A stretch of DNA of 64,000 nt. Source: Oscillibacter faecalis_A (GTDB taxonomy: Bacteria; Bacillota; Clostridia; Oscillospirales; Oscillospiraceae). Each line of letters opens with the position of its first letter. Positions within the stretch are counted from its first letter, which is position 1. Both the position numbers and the translations under genes were made by a program. The stretch is from the NCBI RefSeq assembly GCF_029218125.1, contig NZ_JARFXX010000001.1, forward strand, positions 432,650 to 496,649, written 5' to 3'. A model generated the notes under the pieces. That model ran no database searches. It saw only the letters and a list, made by a program, of their open reading frames with translations, and was not told the DNA's origin. This document shows positions 16,312 through 24,267 of the stretch, one piece after another.

Positions 16312-16336
16312 CTCCCCGGCGGGAGACCGCCGGGGA
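16312..16336. repeat. Left copy of the duplicated palindrome at element copy 2
   Basis: A 25-bp palindrome (CCCCGGCGG / CCGCCGGGG) identical to 16498-16522. Neither copy has a T-run, so this site is a GC palindrome rather than a clear terminator. Confidence 0.85.
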
Positions 16337-16498
16337 CAGCGTGTCGAAAAAGTCTTTTCGCCCCGCTGAGCAAGTTTTCAGAACTTCATAAAAATTCTGA
16401 AAACTTGGGATTTCAATGGCGCAGGACACCCTTCTTGGGTTTCCCGCGCACACCCTTCCTTACCGTCGCGGAGGATTTATCACTTTATCGACAGTCTC
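16337..16498 (-). repeat. Dispersed palindrome-targeting element, copy 2
   Basis: A 162-bp element in inverse orientation (plus strand starts CAGCGTGTCG, ends CGACAGTCTC), nearly identical to copy 1 and inserted exactly between 25-bp direct repeats of a local palindrome. The final base is shared with the right repeat. It lies between the ABC permease gene and the ydcF-like gene and forms part of the latter's upstream region. Confidence 0.9.
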
Positions 16499-16522
16499 TC
16501 CCCGGCGGGAGACCGCCGGGGA
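16498..16522. repeat. Right copy of the duplicated palindrome at element copy 2
   Basis: Exact repeat of 16312-16336. It ends 23 bp upstream of the ydcF-like start codon and may sequester part of that gene's leader. Confidence 0.85.
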
Positions 16523-16545
16523 GACAGGATCTGAGAATATACGAT

Positions 16546-17334
16546 ATGAATGAGCATACGTTTTTTGAGTGGAAACGCTCCGAAAGACTGACGGCGGTGC
16601 TGGCGCTGGTGTTCTGCCTGCTGGGACTGGGACTTCAGCGCTTGCCGGGGGTGGGCTTTTCCGGAAAGCTGAGCTGGGGACTGGCGCTGGTCTGTCTGGT
16701 GCTGCTGGGCCTGAGCCGGCTGAGCCGCCGCCACCGGGGATGGAAGCTCCTGCTGCGGATCGCCCAAGCAGGACTGGCGGTGCTGGTTCTGGGATTGTCG
16801 GCGGTGGAGGTCTGGGTCATTCAGATCGGCTGCCGGGACGAGTCAGCCCAACCGGCGGACGCTGTGATCGTTCTGGGAGCCGGGGTCAACGGCACCACGC
16901 CCTCCGTGGCCCTGCAGACCCGCATCGACGCGGCGGAGCGGTATCTCAAGGCGCATCCGGACATCCCGGCGGTGCTGTCCGGGGGACAGGGGCCGGGGGA
17001 GGATATCTCCGAGGCCCGGGTCATGTACGATGCCCTGACGGAGCGGGGCATCGACCCGGCACGGCTGATCTTAGAGGAGCAGTCCGCCAATACCCGGCAA
17101 AATCTGAAAAATTCCCTGCCCTTGCTGGAAAAGCAGGGCTTTGACAGCTATGGCGGAAGGCTGGCGGTCATCACCAACGGCTTTCACATGGCTCGGGTAG
17201 GGCTGCTGTGGGATCTGCCGACAGAGCTGGTGCAGGTCCCGGCCAAGCTGCCGTGGTGGCTGGACGCCAACTACTATCTGCGGGAGAGCTTCGCCATCGT
17301 CAATGACATGGTGCTTCGCCCGCTGCTGGCCTGA
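16546..17334 (+). CDS. YdcF/SanA-like DUF218 membrane protein
   Basis: A 262-residue protein with three N-terminal hydrophobic segments (about 15-90) and a C-terminal DUF218 domain starting at ADAVIVLGAGVNG. The domain includes SGGQGPGEDISEA and SANTRQNLKNS and ends with NGFHMAR. DUF218 members (YdcF, SanA, ElyC) act in the envelope, and some affect lipid-linked cell-wall precursors. The exact reaction is unknown. The ribosome-binding site is poor (AGGATCTGAGA), and the 5' region is occupied by repeat copy 2 and its palindrome, so expression may depend on read-through. Confidence 0.8.
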   Translation: MNEHTFFEWKRSERLTAVLALVFCLLGLGLQRLPGVGFSGKLSWGLALVCLVLLGLSRLSRRHRGWKLLLRIAQAGLAVLVLGLSAVEVWVIQIGCRDESAQPADAVIVLGAGVNGTTPSVALQTRIDAAERYLKAHPDIPAVLSGGQGPGEDISEARVMYDALTERGIDPARLILEEQSANTRQNLKNSLPLLEKQGFDSYGGRLAVITNGFHMARVGLLWDLPTELVQVPAKLPWWLDANYYLRESFAIVNDMVLRPLLA

Positions 17335-17364
17335 ATATATTTATCCGGCCCGCTTTTTGGCGCT

Positions 17365-17399
17365 GCTATGGGGCGGAAAATGGAGCGCCGCCCCATAGC
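17365..17399 (+). terminator. Hairpin after the ydcF-like gene
   Basis: A perfect 12-bp stem (GCTATGGGGCGG / CCGCCCCATAGC) with an 11-nt loop, 30 bp after the stop. It is followed by TGAAAATATTTTG, so it is a weakly U-tailed terminator. Confidence 0.65.
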
Positions 17400-17500
17400 G
17401 TGAAAATATTTTGAGAAATTTTTCAAAAATGTGCAACAAAACCGCGCGTAAAAACGTCTTATAAGTAAACGGGTCGAAAACAGGAGAAAGGAGCTGCATG

Positions 17501-17671
17501 ATGGAACATACGATGACCAGAGAGCCGATTTGGAAAATGTGGGTGGATACCCGGCGCCGTGTGGTTTCCTTTCACGAGGAGGCCGGGGCGCAGCTTATGG
17601 AATTCCGGGACCGGGAAATGTTTTTGCGGTGTGTGGATTCCTATACCAATCAGCTGTACCGCTATCAGTGA
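17501..17671 (+). CDS. Small conserved-looking protein, paralogue A
   Basis: A 56-residue soluble protein. Its core (MWVDTRRRVVSFHE, LMEFRDREMFLRCVDSY, QLYRYQ) is closely similar to the protein at 18075-18218, which argues that both are real. AAAGGAG lies 7 bp before the ATG at 17501, and another ATG is just upstream at 17498. No family was recognised. It is followed by a bidirectional terminator shared with the XRE gene. Confidence 0.7.
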   Translation: MEHTMTREPIWKMWVDTRRRVVSFHEEAGAQLMEFRDREMFLRCVDSYTNQLYRYQ

Positions 17672-17693
17672 AAGCATAGAGAGCAAATAAAAA

Positions 17694-17711
17694 GAGCGCT
17701 GTGCGGCGCTC
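17694..17711. terminator. Bidirectional terminator between paralogue A and the XRE gene
   Basis: GAGCGC and GCGCTC arms with a 6-nt loop, flanked by an A-run on the left and a T-run on the right, placed between two convergent stop codons. Confidence 0.8.
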
Positions 17712-17717
17712 TTTTTT

Positions 17718-17936
17718 CTATTTGGGCGGATATGGCTCCGGGCGGGCGGTCAGCCCTAAAAGGTAATCCGTGCTGACGCCGTAAAAGGCGGCCAAAGCGA
17801 TCAGGACTCCGGTGGGAATGTCCAGCGCGCCGGATTCGTAGCGGGAGTAGGTGGCCTGCGAAATGTGCAGCAGAGCGGCCACGGCGGACTGCTTCAAATC
17901 CCGGTCCTCCCGCAGCGCCCGGATACGGGGATACAT
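17718..17936 (-). CDS. XRE-family (Cro/cI-type) transcriptional regulator
   Basis: A 72-residue protein that is almost only a helix-turn-helix domain (DLKQSAVAALLHISQATYSRYES). It has a strong AGGAGGTGA 5 bp before the ATG at 17936; the frame continues upstream but without homology or a site. It is divergent from paralogue B. Two TATGC(N7)GCATA palindromes in the shared upstream region are likely operators. It lies between two copies of a tiny protein family, suggesting a small regulatory module. Confidence 0.85.
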   Translation of the reverse strand: MYPRIRALREDRDLKQSAVAALLHISQATYSRYESGALDIPTGVLIALAAFYGVSTDYLLGLTARPEPYPPK

Positions 17937-17974
17937 GGCGTCACCTCCTGCTATCGGATAGTCTGAGGGTAATA

Positions 17975-18020
17975 TATGCAGAAAACGCATATTGACTTTT
18001 ATGCGATTTTTGCATAAAAT
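17975..18020 (+). promoter_or_regulatory. Promoter of paralogue B with two XRE-type operators
   Basis: TTGACT (17992-17997) and TAAAAT (18015-18020) are 17 bp apart. Two palindromes with identical half-sites TATGC(N7)GCATA lie at 17975-17991 (upstream of the -35) and 18000-18016 (spacer and -10). The arrangement suits repression by the divergent XRE protein. Confidence 0.7.
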
Positions 18021-18074
18021 AGGAGAAAACGCGAAAAGGGGGCGGCGCGTATCAGAGAGGACGGAGCAGAGGCG

Positions 18075-18218
18075 GTGTACCGTTTGTGGGTGGACACGGC
18101 CCGGCGAATCGTGTCCTTTCACCCGGAACGAGGAGCAGAGCTGCTGGAATTCCGGGACCGGGAGCTGTTTCTCCGGTGCATTGACGGCTACACGGCGCAG
18201 CTTTACAGGTATCAATAG
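18075..18218 (+). CDS. Small conserved-looking protein, paralogue B
   Basis: A 47-residue protein reading LWVDTARRIVSFHPE, LLEFRDRELFLRCIDGY, QLYRYQ, a clear paralogue of the protein at 17501-17671. It starts with GTG at 18075, 8 bp after GGAG; no other in-frame start exists after the TAA at 18015. It is expressed from the operator-controlled promoter divergent from the XRE gene. Function unknown. Confidence 0.65.
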   Translation: MYRLWVDTARRIVSFHPERGAELLEFRDRELFLRCIDGYTAQLYRYQ

Positions 18219-18271
18219 GCGGCCGATGGGGGAGGAAGCGGCGGATGAGCTGATTTTTCCGCATAAATCGG

Positions 18272-18299
18272 TTGACAAACGGCGAAAATGTGGTATGAT
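18272..18299 (+). promoter_or_regulatory. Promoter of the T-box/ileS transcript
   Basis: TTGACA (18272-18277) and TATGAT (18294-18299) with 16-bp spacing, immediately upstream of the T-box leader. Confidence 0.75.
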
Positions 18300-18305
18300 A
18301 GCCCG

Positions 18306-18585
18306 GTAAAGTGAATATCCGGCGTGGAAAAGGACAAGTACCCGTTTGCTGACCCCCAAAGAGAGCCGCCGTTTGGTGCGAGGCGGTGAGGCGCGGCGGC
18401 GAATATCCCCTTGGAGCCTCCTGCTGAAAGACGACGCGAGTAAGCGTGGACGAGTGACGGGCGTTATTCCGTCAGCCTGTATTGGCAGGCGTGAGGGGCC
18501 GTGTCCCGTAAGGGAGGCGACAAGAAGAGTGGTACCGCAGAGTGCATTCAGCACCCTGTCTCTTAGGAGACAGGGTGCTTTTTTT
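18306..18585 (+). ncRNA. T-box leader, isoleucine specificity
   Basis: It contains the T-box sequence AAGAGTGGTACCGC (18525-18538) and an intrinsic terminator (18551-18578, GCACCCTGTCTC arm) with a T-run. A stem I region ends GAATATCCCCTTGGAG, in which ATC (18405-18407) sits where the specifier codon is expected. ATC fits isoleucine and the downstream ileS. Uncharged tRNA-Ile should stabilise the antiterminator and allow transcription of the 65-residue protein gene and ileS. Confidence 0.9.
18551..18585 (+). terminator. Regulated terminator of the T-box
   Basis: A 12-bp stem with TTA loop (18551-18578) followed by seven Ts. It overlaps the sequence downstream of the T-box motif, the usual terminator/antiterminator switch. 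Confidence 0.85.
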
Positions 18586-18606
18586 ACTGCAAAAAGGAGG
18601 AAGCCG

Positions 18607-18804
18607 ATGGAGTGTCCCATTTGCGGAAAAGAGATGGAGCGCGGATACCTGTCCAGCCGGGGGCCGGTGTTCTGGTCTGAGGAGGTCACCGGTTTTTCGC
18701 TGCCCACCCGGCCGGGAGACGTGCTGCTGGGAAAAGCTATGGGGCTGATGAGGCCCGCAGCCTACCTCTGCCGGGACTGCCGGACAGTTACGATCAAATA
18801 CTAA
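18607..18804 (+). CDS. Small zinc-ribbon protein (DUF6487-like)
   Basis: A 65-residue protein with CPICGKEM at the N-terminus and LCRDCRTVTI at the C-terminus, forming a four-cysteine zinc ribbon. It resembles small DUF6487 (PF20097) proteins of unknown role. AAAGGAGG lies 8 bp before the ATG. It lies between the T-box and ileS, so its synthesis should rise on isoleucine starvation together with ileS. That context is unusual. Confidence 0.7.
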   Translation: MECPICGKEMERGYLSSRGPVFWSEEVTGFSLPTRPGDVLLGKAMGLMRPAAYLCRDCRTVTIKY

Positions 18805-18836
18805 GAAAGACTTACAAATATAAAAGGAGACGCATC

Positions 18837-21593
18837 ATGGATTACAACAAGACCATCAATCTGCCCAAGACCGACTTCCCCATGCGGGCGGGCCTGCCCA
18901 AGCGGGAGCCGGAAATGCTCAAGCGCTGGCAGGACATGGACCTCTACAACGAGCTGCTGAAGAAGAACGAGGGCAAGCCCCGTTTCTCCCTGCATGACGG
19001 CCCTCCGTTCTCCAACGGCGGCCTGCACATGGGCCATGCCCTGAACAAGTCCCTGAAGGACATCATCACCCGCTCCTACGCCATGCGGGGCCGGTACACC
19101 CCGTATATCCCCGGCTGGGATAACCACGGTATGCCTATCGAGAGCGCCATTATCAAGGAGCAGAAGCTCAACCGCAAGGCCATGAGCGTGTCCGATTTCC
19201 GTACTGCCTGCCATGAGTATGCTGAGAAGTACATCGGCATCCAGATGGAGGGCTTCAAGCGCCTGGGCGTGGTGGCCGACTGGGAACACCCCTACAAGAC
19301 CATGAACCCCAGCTTTGAGGCCGAGGAGGTCAAGGTCTTTGGCGAGATGTACAAGAAGGGCTACATCTACAAGGGCCTGAAGCCCGTATACTGGTGTTAT
19401 CACGATGAGACCGCTCTGGCTGAGGCCGAGATCGAGTATCAGGATGATCCCTGCACCACCGTGTATGTGAAGTTCCCCATGCATGACGATCAGGGCAAGC
19501 TGAGCCATCTGGACAAGTCCAAGCTGAACTTTGTGATCTGGACCACCACCATCTGGACCCTGCCCGGCAACCTGGCCATTGCGCTGCATCCCTCCGAGAG
19601 CTACGCCGTGGTGAAGGACAACGGCAGCGGCGAGATGTATATCATGGCTGAGGCCCTCACCGACAAGGTGATGGGTGTGGCGGGCATCTCCGATTACGAG
19701 ATCGTGGAGACCCACGAGGGCGCCTTCTTTGAGAATATGCTGGCGGACCATCCTTTCCTGCCCAAGACCAGCCGTCTGGTGCTGGCGGATTACGTCACCA
19801 TGGAGTCCGGTACCGGCTGCGTCCACACCGCTCCCGGCTTCGGCGCGGATGACTACCAGACCTGCAAGCGCTATGGCATGGACATGGTGGTGCCTGTGGA
19901 CGATCAGGGCCGCCACACCGACTATGCCGGCAAGTACGCCGGAATGCTGGTGGAGGAATCCAACCCGGTCATCCTGAAGGATATGAAGGAGAGCGGCGCG
20001 CTGCTGGCCAGCGAGGAGATCGTCCACAGCTATCCCCACTGCTGGCGCTGCAAGAAGCCCATCATCTTCCGTGCTACCCCCCAGTGGTTCTGCTCCGTGG
20101 ACGCCTTCAAGGACGAGGCCTGCGCCGCCTGCGACGAGGTCCGCTGGGTCCCGGGCTGGGGTGTTGACCGCATGAAGTCCATGATTCGCGAACGCGCCGA
20201 CTGGTGCATTTCCCGCCAGCGCCGGTGGGGTCTGCCCATCCCTGTGGTGTACTGCAAGGACTGCGGCAAGCCGGTGTGCACCGACGAGACCATCGCCGCT
20301 ATCTCCGACCTGTTCGGCAAGGAGGGCTCCAACGCGTGGTTTGATAAGGACCCTGCCGATTTCCTGCCCGCCGGTATGACCTGCCCTCACTGCGGCGGCA
20401 AGAGCGGCTTTGAAAAGGAGACCGATACGCTGGATGGCTGGTTCGACTCCGGTTCCACCCACATGGCGTCCATGAAGCGGGATCAGGGCTTCTGGCCTGC
20501 CGATATGTATTTGGAGGGCCTCGATCAGTACCGCGGCTGGTTCCAGTCCTCTCTGCTGACCGCCGTGGGCGCCTTCGGCAACGGTGCGCCCTTCAAGGAG
20601 TGTGTCACCCACGGCTGGACCGTGGACGGCGAGGGCAAGGCCATGCACAAGTCTCTGGGCAACGGTGTGGACCCCGCTGATATCTTCAACAAGTACGGCG
20701 CGGACATCCTGCGTCTGTGGGCGGCTTCTGCCGATTACCACGCCGACGTCCGCTGCTCCGACGCCATCTTCAAGCAGCTCTCCCAGAACTACCTGAAGTT
20801 CCGCAATACCGCCCGGTATTGCCTGGGCAATCTGGAGGGCTTTGATCCCAACAACCTGGTGGCTCCCGCCGATATGCTGGAGCTGGATCGCTGGGCCGTC
20901 ACCCGTCTGAACGCCCTGATTGAAAAGTGCGCCAAGGCGTATGATGACTATGAGTTCCTGGTCATCACCCATGCGGTGAACGATTTCTGCGTGGTGGAGA
21001 TGTCCAACTTCTATCTGGACATCATCAAGGACCGGCTGTACTGCGATGAGACCGACGGTCTGGCCCGCCGCAGCGCCCAGACGGCCCTGTATCTGATCCT
21101 GGATACCATCACCAAGATCATGGCCCCCATCCTGTGCTTCACCGGTGACGAGATTTGGCTGGCCATGCCCCACAAGGCGGGTGACGACGACCGGAACGTG
21201 CTGTTCAACGATATGAACAGCGTGTTTGCCGACTATGCCCTCTCCGCTGACGAGATGACCAAGTGGGAAAAGATCATCGAGGTTCGTGACGCCGTCAACG
21301 GCGCGCTGGAGACCGCCCGTGCCGAGAAGAAGATCGGCAAGAGCTTGGAGGCCGATGTGGCCCTGACTGTTCCGGCGGAGGATGCCTTCCTTGCCGAGAT
21401 GGACAGCGCCGTGCTGGCAGACCTGCTCATTGTCTCTCAGGTGGAGGTCACGGTGGGCGGCGAGCTGGCGGTATCCGTCAGCGAGGCGACCGGTACCAAG
21501 TGCCCCCGCTGCTGGAAGCACAGCACCAAGGCCGACGAGAACGGCCTGTGTCCCCGCTGTGCCGCCGTGGCAGCCAAGCTGCCCGCGTTTTGA
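18837..21593 (+). CDS. ileS: Isoleucyl-tRNA synthetase
   Basis: A 918-residue class Ia synthetase charging tRNA-Ile, with an editing (CP1) domain. The HIGH motif is HMGH (64-67). The KMSKS-loop equivalent reads AMHKS (602-606), a variant seen in some Firmicutes. A C-terminal zinc ribbon CPRCWKH...CPRC is present. The length is normal. The start has AAAGGAG about 10 bp upstream. Expression is probably governed by the isoleucine T-box at 18306-18585. Confidence 0.97.
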   Translation: MDYNKTINLPKTDFPMRAGLPKREPEMLKRWQDMDLYNELLKKNEGKPRFSLHDGPPFSNGGLHMGHALNKSLKDIITRSYAMRGRYTPYIPGWDNHGMPIESAIIKEQKLNRKAMSVSDFRTACHEYAEKYIGIQMEGFKRLGVVADWEHPYKTMNPSFEAEEVKVFGEMYKKGYIYKGLKPVYWCYHDETALAEAEIEYQDDPCTTVYVKFPMHDDQGKLSHLDKSKLNFVIWTTTIWTLPGNLAIALHPSESYAVVKDNGSGEMYIMAEALTDKVMGVAGISDYEIVETHEGAFFENMLADHPFLPKTSRLVLADYVTMESGTGCVHTAPGFGADDYQTCKRYGMDMVVPVDDQGRHTDYAGKYAGMLVEESNPVILKDMKESGALLASEEIVHSYPHCWRCKKPIIFRATPQWFCSVDAFKDEACAACDEVRWVPGWGVDRMKSMIRERADWCISRQRRWGLPIPVVYCKDCGKPVCTDETIAAISDLFGKEGSNAWFDKDPADFLPAGMTCPHCGGKSGFEKETDTLDGWFDSGSTHMASMKRDQGFWPADMYLEGLDQYRGWFQSSLLTAVGAFGNGAPFKECVTHGWTVDGEGKAMHKSLGNGVDPADIFNKYGADILRLWAASADYHADVRCSDAIFKQLSQNYLKFRNTARYCLGNLEGFDPNNLVAPADMLELDRWAVTRLNALIEKCAKAYDDYEFLVITHAVNDFCVVEMSNFYLDIIKDRLYCDETDGLARRSAQTALYLILDTITKIMAPILCFTGDEIWLAMPHKAGDDDRNVLFNDMNSVFADYALSADEMTKWEKIIEVRDAVNGALETARAEKKIGKSLEADVALTVPAEDAFLAEMDSAVLADLLIVSQVEVTVGGELAVSVSEATGTKCPRCWKHSTKADENGLCPRCAAVAAKLPAF

Positions 21594-21628
21594 TGGACGG
21601 AAAGCGGTAAGTAAATAAAGGTATAAAA

Positions 21629-21659
21629 ATCCCCGGAGTAAAGCTCCGGGGATTTTTTT
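21629..21659 (+). terminator. Terminator of ileS
   Basis: ATCCCCGGAG / CTCCGGGGAT stem with a 4-5 nt loop and a T-run. Confidence 0.9.
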
Positions 21660-21993
21660 GTCAAAAGCCGAATAGAATGATAGGAAAGCGGGACGGGAAA
21701 AAATTCGGAAGGCCATTCATCAAAATAACGAACACAAATGTCTTCATCGAGAGGACAAAATGAGAACTGTATTGCATAAATGGGTGTGTTTGTCTTTGCA
21801 CAAAAAACAAATGTGCTTATTGTGCAAACAAAAGAGAAGCAGACAGCGCGGAAATGTGGAAAATATTTTGTGCGGGTTTGACCTTGCACACAGGAAAGGA
21901 CTTGCATAAAATACAGAATATCTAAATGCAAAGACATTTGTGCGTGTATCGCGGAATAAACCGCGGTCAATATGATAGAGGAGGATGAATTGT
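21660..21993 (+). promoter_or_regulatory. livJ upstream region with promoter and clustered TTGTGC motifs
   Basis: An AT-rich gap of 330 bp. TTGCAC (21884-21889) and TAAAAT (21907-21912) with 17-bp spacing form the likely promoter. Upstream is an inverted repeat TTTGCACAA (21795-21803) / TTGTGCAAA (21820-21828), and further TTGTGC or GCACA copies occur near 21812, 21868, 21884 and 21938. They may bind an amino-acid-responsive regulator. No gene was seen. Confidence 0.6.
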
Positions 21994-23193
21994 ATGAAAA
22001 AGTTTTTTGCAATGCTGCTGGCCCTATCCATGGCCTTAGGCATGACCGCCTGCGGCGGCAGCTCCAGCAACTCCGACAGTGACAGCAGCCAAAGCGGCGA
22101 CGCTGCCTCCGGGGACAAGGTGGTGCGGATCGGCGTGTTTGAGCCGGCTACCGGCGATTCCGGCGCCGGCGGCAAGCAGGAGATGCTGGGTATGCAGTAT
22201 GCAAACCACATCACCCCTACGGTGGACATCGGCGGTGAGACCTATCAGGTAGAGCTGGTTTACGCCGATAACGGCTCCGACTCCGCCAAGGCGCCTACTG
22301 CCGCCTCTGAGCTGGTGAGCAAGGACGTTTCCTTGGTGCTGGGTACCTATGGTTCCAGCTCCGCCATTGCCGGCGGCCCCATTTTCGGTGAAGCGGGCCT
22401 TGCCGCCATCGGTGTGACCTGCACGAACCCCAATGTTACCGCGGGCAACGATTATTATTTCCGTATCTGTTTCCTTGACCCGTTCCAGGGGACGGTGCTG
22501 GCCAACTTCGCACAGGATAAGTTTTCCGCCAAGAAGGCCTACTGCCTGGGCGAGCTGGGCAATGACTACGATCAGGGCCTTGTGAAATACTTCACCGATG
22601 CCTTTGACGGTGAGGTCATCACCGATGCTTTCCCCACCAACACCTCCGATTTCAGCACGTATCTTGCCAAGGCAAAGGATCAGGGGGCTGAGGTCATCTT
22701 CTGCCCGGTGTCCATTGCCTATGCGACACAGATCATCAAGCTGGCCGCGTCCATGGGTCTGGATATCCCCATCCTCGGCTCCGATACGCTGGACAGCAAC
22801 AAGGTGCTGGAGGCGGCTGCCGGTTCCGATGTGCAGCTGTATGTTTCCACGTTCTATCAGGAGGGCGGCTCTCCGGAGTTTGATGACGGTATCAAGGCAT
22901 GGCTGAACGAGGATTCCACCGCCATGACCAACAACGGCGGCAACGATACCATCGCCGCTGTCACCGCCATGGGCTACGATGCCTACTATGTGGCGCTGGA
23001 GGCCCTGAAGGCCGCAGGCTCCACCGATGCCGGCGCCGTGAAGGCGGCTCTGCCCGGCGTGACCTACACCGGCGTGACCGGCGTCATCGCCTTTGACGAC
23101 ATCGGCGACGCTATCCGCGACACCGCCTACATCAAGGTGGCGGACACTGCCAACAGCGCATGGGCGCTGGAGACCATGCAGAAGGCCGGCTGA
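21994..23193 (+). CDS. livJ: Branched-chain amino-acid ABC transporter, substrate-binding lipoprotein
   Basis: A 399-residue lipoprotein with a typical signal and lipobox ending MTAC (Cys about 20), then a Ser/Gly/Asp-rich linker and a LivJ/Leu-Ile-Val-binding fold (VVRIGVFEPATGDSGAGGK onward). An upstream in-frame ATG at 21985 touches the GGAGG, whereas the ATG at 21994 lies 9 bp after it, so that start was chosen. It is first in livJHMGF. The ligand is probably leucine, isoleucine or valine, but the family also takes other amino acids, amides or aromatic compounds. Confidence 0.9.
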   Translation: MKKFFAMLLALSMALGMTACGGSSSNSDSDSSQSGDAASGDKVVRIGVFEPATGDSGAGGKQEMLGMQYANHITPTVDIGGETYQVELVYADNGSDSAKAPTAASELVSKDVSLVLGTYGSSSAIAGGPIFGEAGLAAIGVTCTNPNVTAGNDYYFRICFLDPFQGTVLANFAQDKFSAKKAYCLGELGNDYDQGLVKYFTDAFDGEVITDAFPTNTSDFSTYLAKAKDQGAEVIFCPVSIAYATQIIKLAASMGLDIPILGSDTLDSNKVLEAAAGSDVQLYVSTFYQEGGSPEFDDGIKAWLNEDSTAMTNNGGNDTIAAVTAMGYDAYYVALEALKAAGSTDAGAVKAALPGVTYTGVTGVIAFDDIGDAIRDTAYIKVADTANSAWALETMQKAG

Positions 23194-23211
23194 GCCAAGA
23201 AGACTTCCGCC

Positions 23212-23239
23212 CTGCCGGACGGGTGTCCCCGTCCGGCAG
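23212..23239 (+). promoter_or_regulatory. Stable intercistronic hairpin after livJ
   Basis: A perfect 12-bp stem (CTGCCGGACGGG / CCCGTCCGGCAG) with a 4-nt loop and no T-run, 18 bp after livJ. It probably protects the livJ 3' end so that the binding protein is made in excess. Confidence 0.65.
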
Positions 23240-23305
23240 GCGCGTTCCCATCCGCCGCTGGCGTGTCTTACAAATGACGGATGGGCCGGGGACCGCCTTG
23301 AAAAC

Positions 23306-23325
23306 AGCCGCTTCGCGGCTTTTTT
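23306..23325 (+). terminator. Partial terminator between livJ and livH
   Basis: AGCCGC-TTC-GCGGCT followed by TTTTT, nested in a longer CTTGAAAA / TTTTTCAAG pairing. Since livHMGF follow on the same strand, it should attenuate rather than abolish read-through. Confidence 0.7.
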
Positions 23326-23379
23326 CAAGACGGATTTCCGCTTTTTCGAACAAACTATGAAAAAAGGGAGGGTTCCTCC

Positions 23380-24255
23380 GTGCAATACGGCATTTCCATT
23401 CTGCTCTCCGGCATTTCGCTGGGCGGGCAGTACGCCCTGATTGCCATTGGCTATACCATGGTATACGGCATTCTGCGGCTCATCAACTTCGCCCACGGCG
23501 ATGTATTTATGGTGGCGGGACTGATGCTGGTCTATCTCAGCGCCAGCCTGCCGCTGGCCACGGCCATTCCGCTGATGGTGCTGCTGACGGTGCTGCTGGG
23601 CTTTATCATTGAGCGGGCGGCCTATAAGCCGCTGCGGACAGCGCCGAGGATGTCCGTGATGATCTCTGCCATCGGTGTGAGCTATCTGCTGCAAAATCTG
23701 GCCACCTATGTTACAGGCGGTCTGCCCCAGATGTACCCCGCGATTCCGGGCCTGTCCGCCCAGCTGACCATTGCCGGGGTATCCACGAAATATGTCACCG
23801 TCATTACACCGGTGCTGGTGGTGGTGCTGGTAGTGGCGCTGACGCAGCTCATCAACCACACCCGAATCGGCATGGCCATGCGGGCGGTGTCCCGGGACTT
23901 TGAAACGGCGCAGCTGATGGGTATCCGCATCAACAGCGTCATTTCCGTCACGTTTATCATCGGCTCGCTGCTGGCGGCCATTGGCTCGCTGCTGTATTTC
24001 ACCAATTACCAGTCCATCGTGCCGCTGTCCGGCTCTCTGCCGGGGCTGCGGGCCTTTGTGGCGGCGGTGTTCGGCGGTATCGGCTCCATTCCCGGCGCCG
24101 TGGTGGGGGCGTTCCTCATCGGCATCTGCGAAAGTGTGATCAAGGGCTCCGACTGGAGCGTATTTTCCGATGCCTTTACCTTTGCGCTGCTCATCGTGGT
24201 GCTGTGCGTGAAGCCCACGGGTCTGTTCGGCGAAAAGGTCACGGATAAGGTGTAA
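23380..24255 (+). CDS. livH: Branched-chain amino-acid ABC transporter permease LivH
   Basis: A 291-residue polytopic permease of the LivH type with about eight membrane segments and the conserved LINFAHGDVFM loop near residues 38-48. The GTG start is set by GGGAGG 8 bp upstream. With LivM it forms the membrane channel. It is separated from livJ by 186 bp containing two hairpins. Confidence 0.92.
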   Translation: MQYGISILLSGISLGGQYALIAIGYTMVYGILRLINFAHGDVFMVAGLMLVYLSASLPLATAIPLMVLLTVLLGFIIERAAYKPLRTAPRMSVMISAIGVSYLLQNLATYVTGGLPQMYPAIPGLSAQLTIAGVSTKYVTVITPVLVVVLVVALTQLINHTRIGMAMRAVSRDFETAQLMGIRINSVISVTFIIGSLLAAIGSLLYFTNYQSIVPLSGSLPGLRAFVAAVFGGIGSIPGAVVGAFLIGICESVIKGSDWSVFSDAFTFALLIVVLCVKPTGLFGEKVTDKV

Positions 24256-24267
24256 GGGGGGAGCGTT

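Noticed and set aside
17408..17428. TTTTGA/TCAAAA inverted repeat upstream of paralogue A as an operator
   Set aside because: Very AT-rich and imperfect, likely chance; it does not match the TATGC/GCATA operators.
18801..21716. A 971-codon antisense frame across ileS
   Set aside because: Typical mirror frame of a GC-rich gene; ileS on the plus strand has all family motifs.
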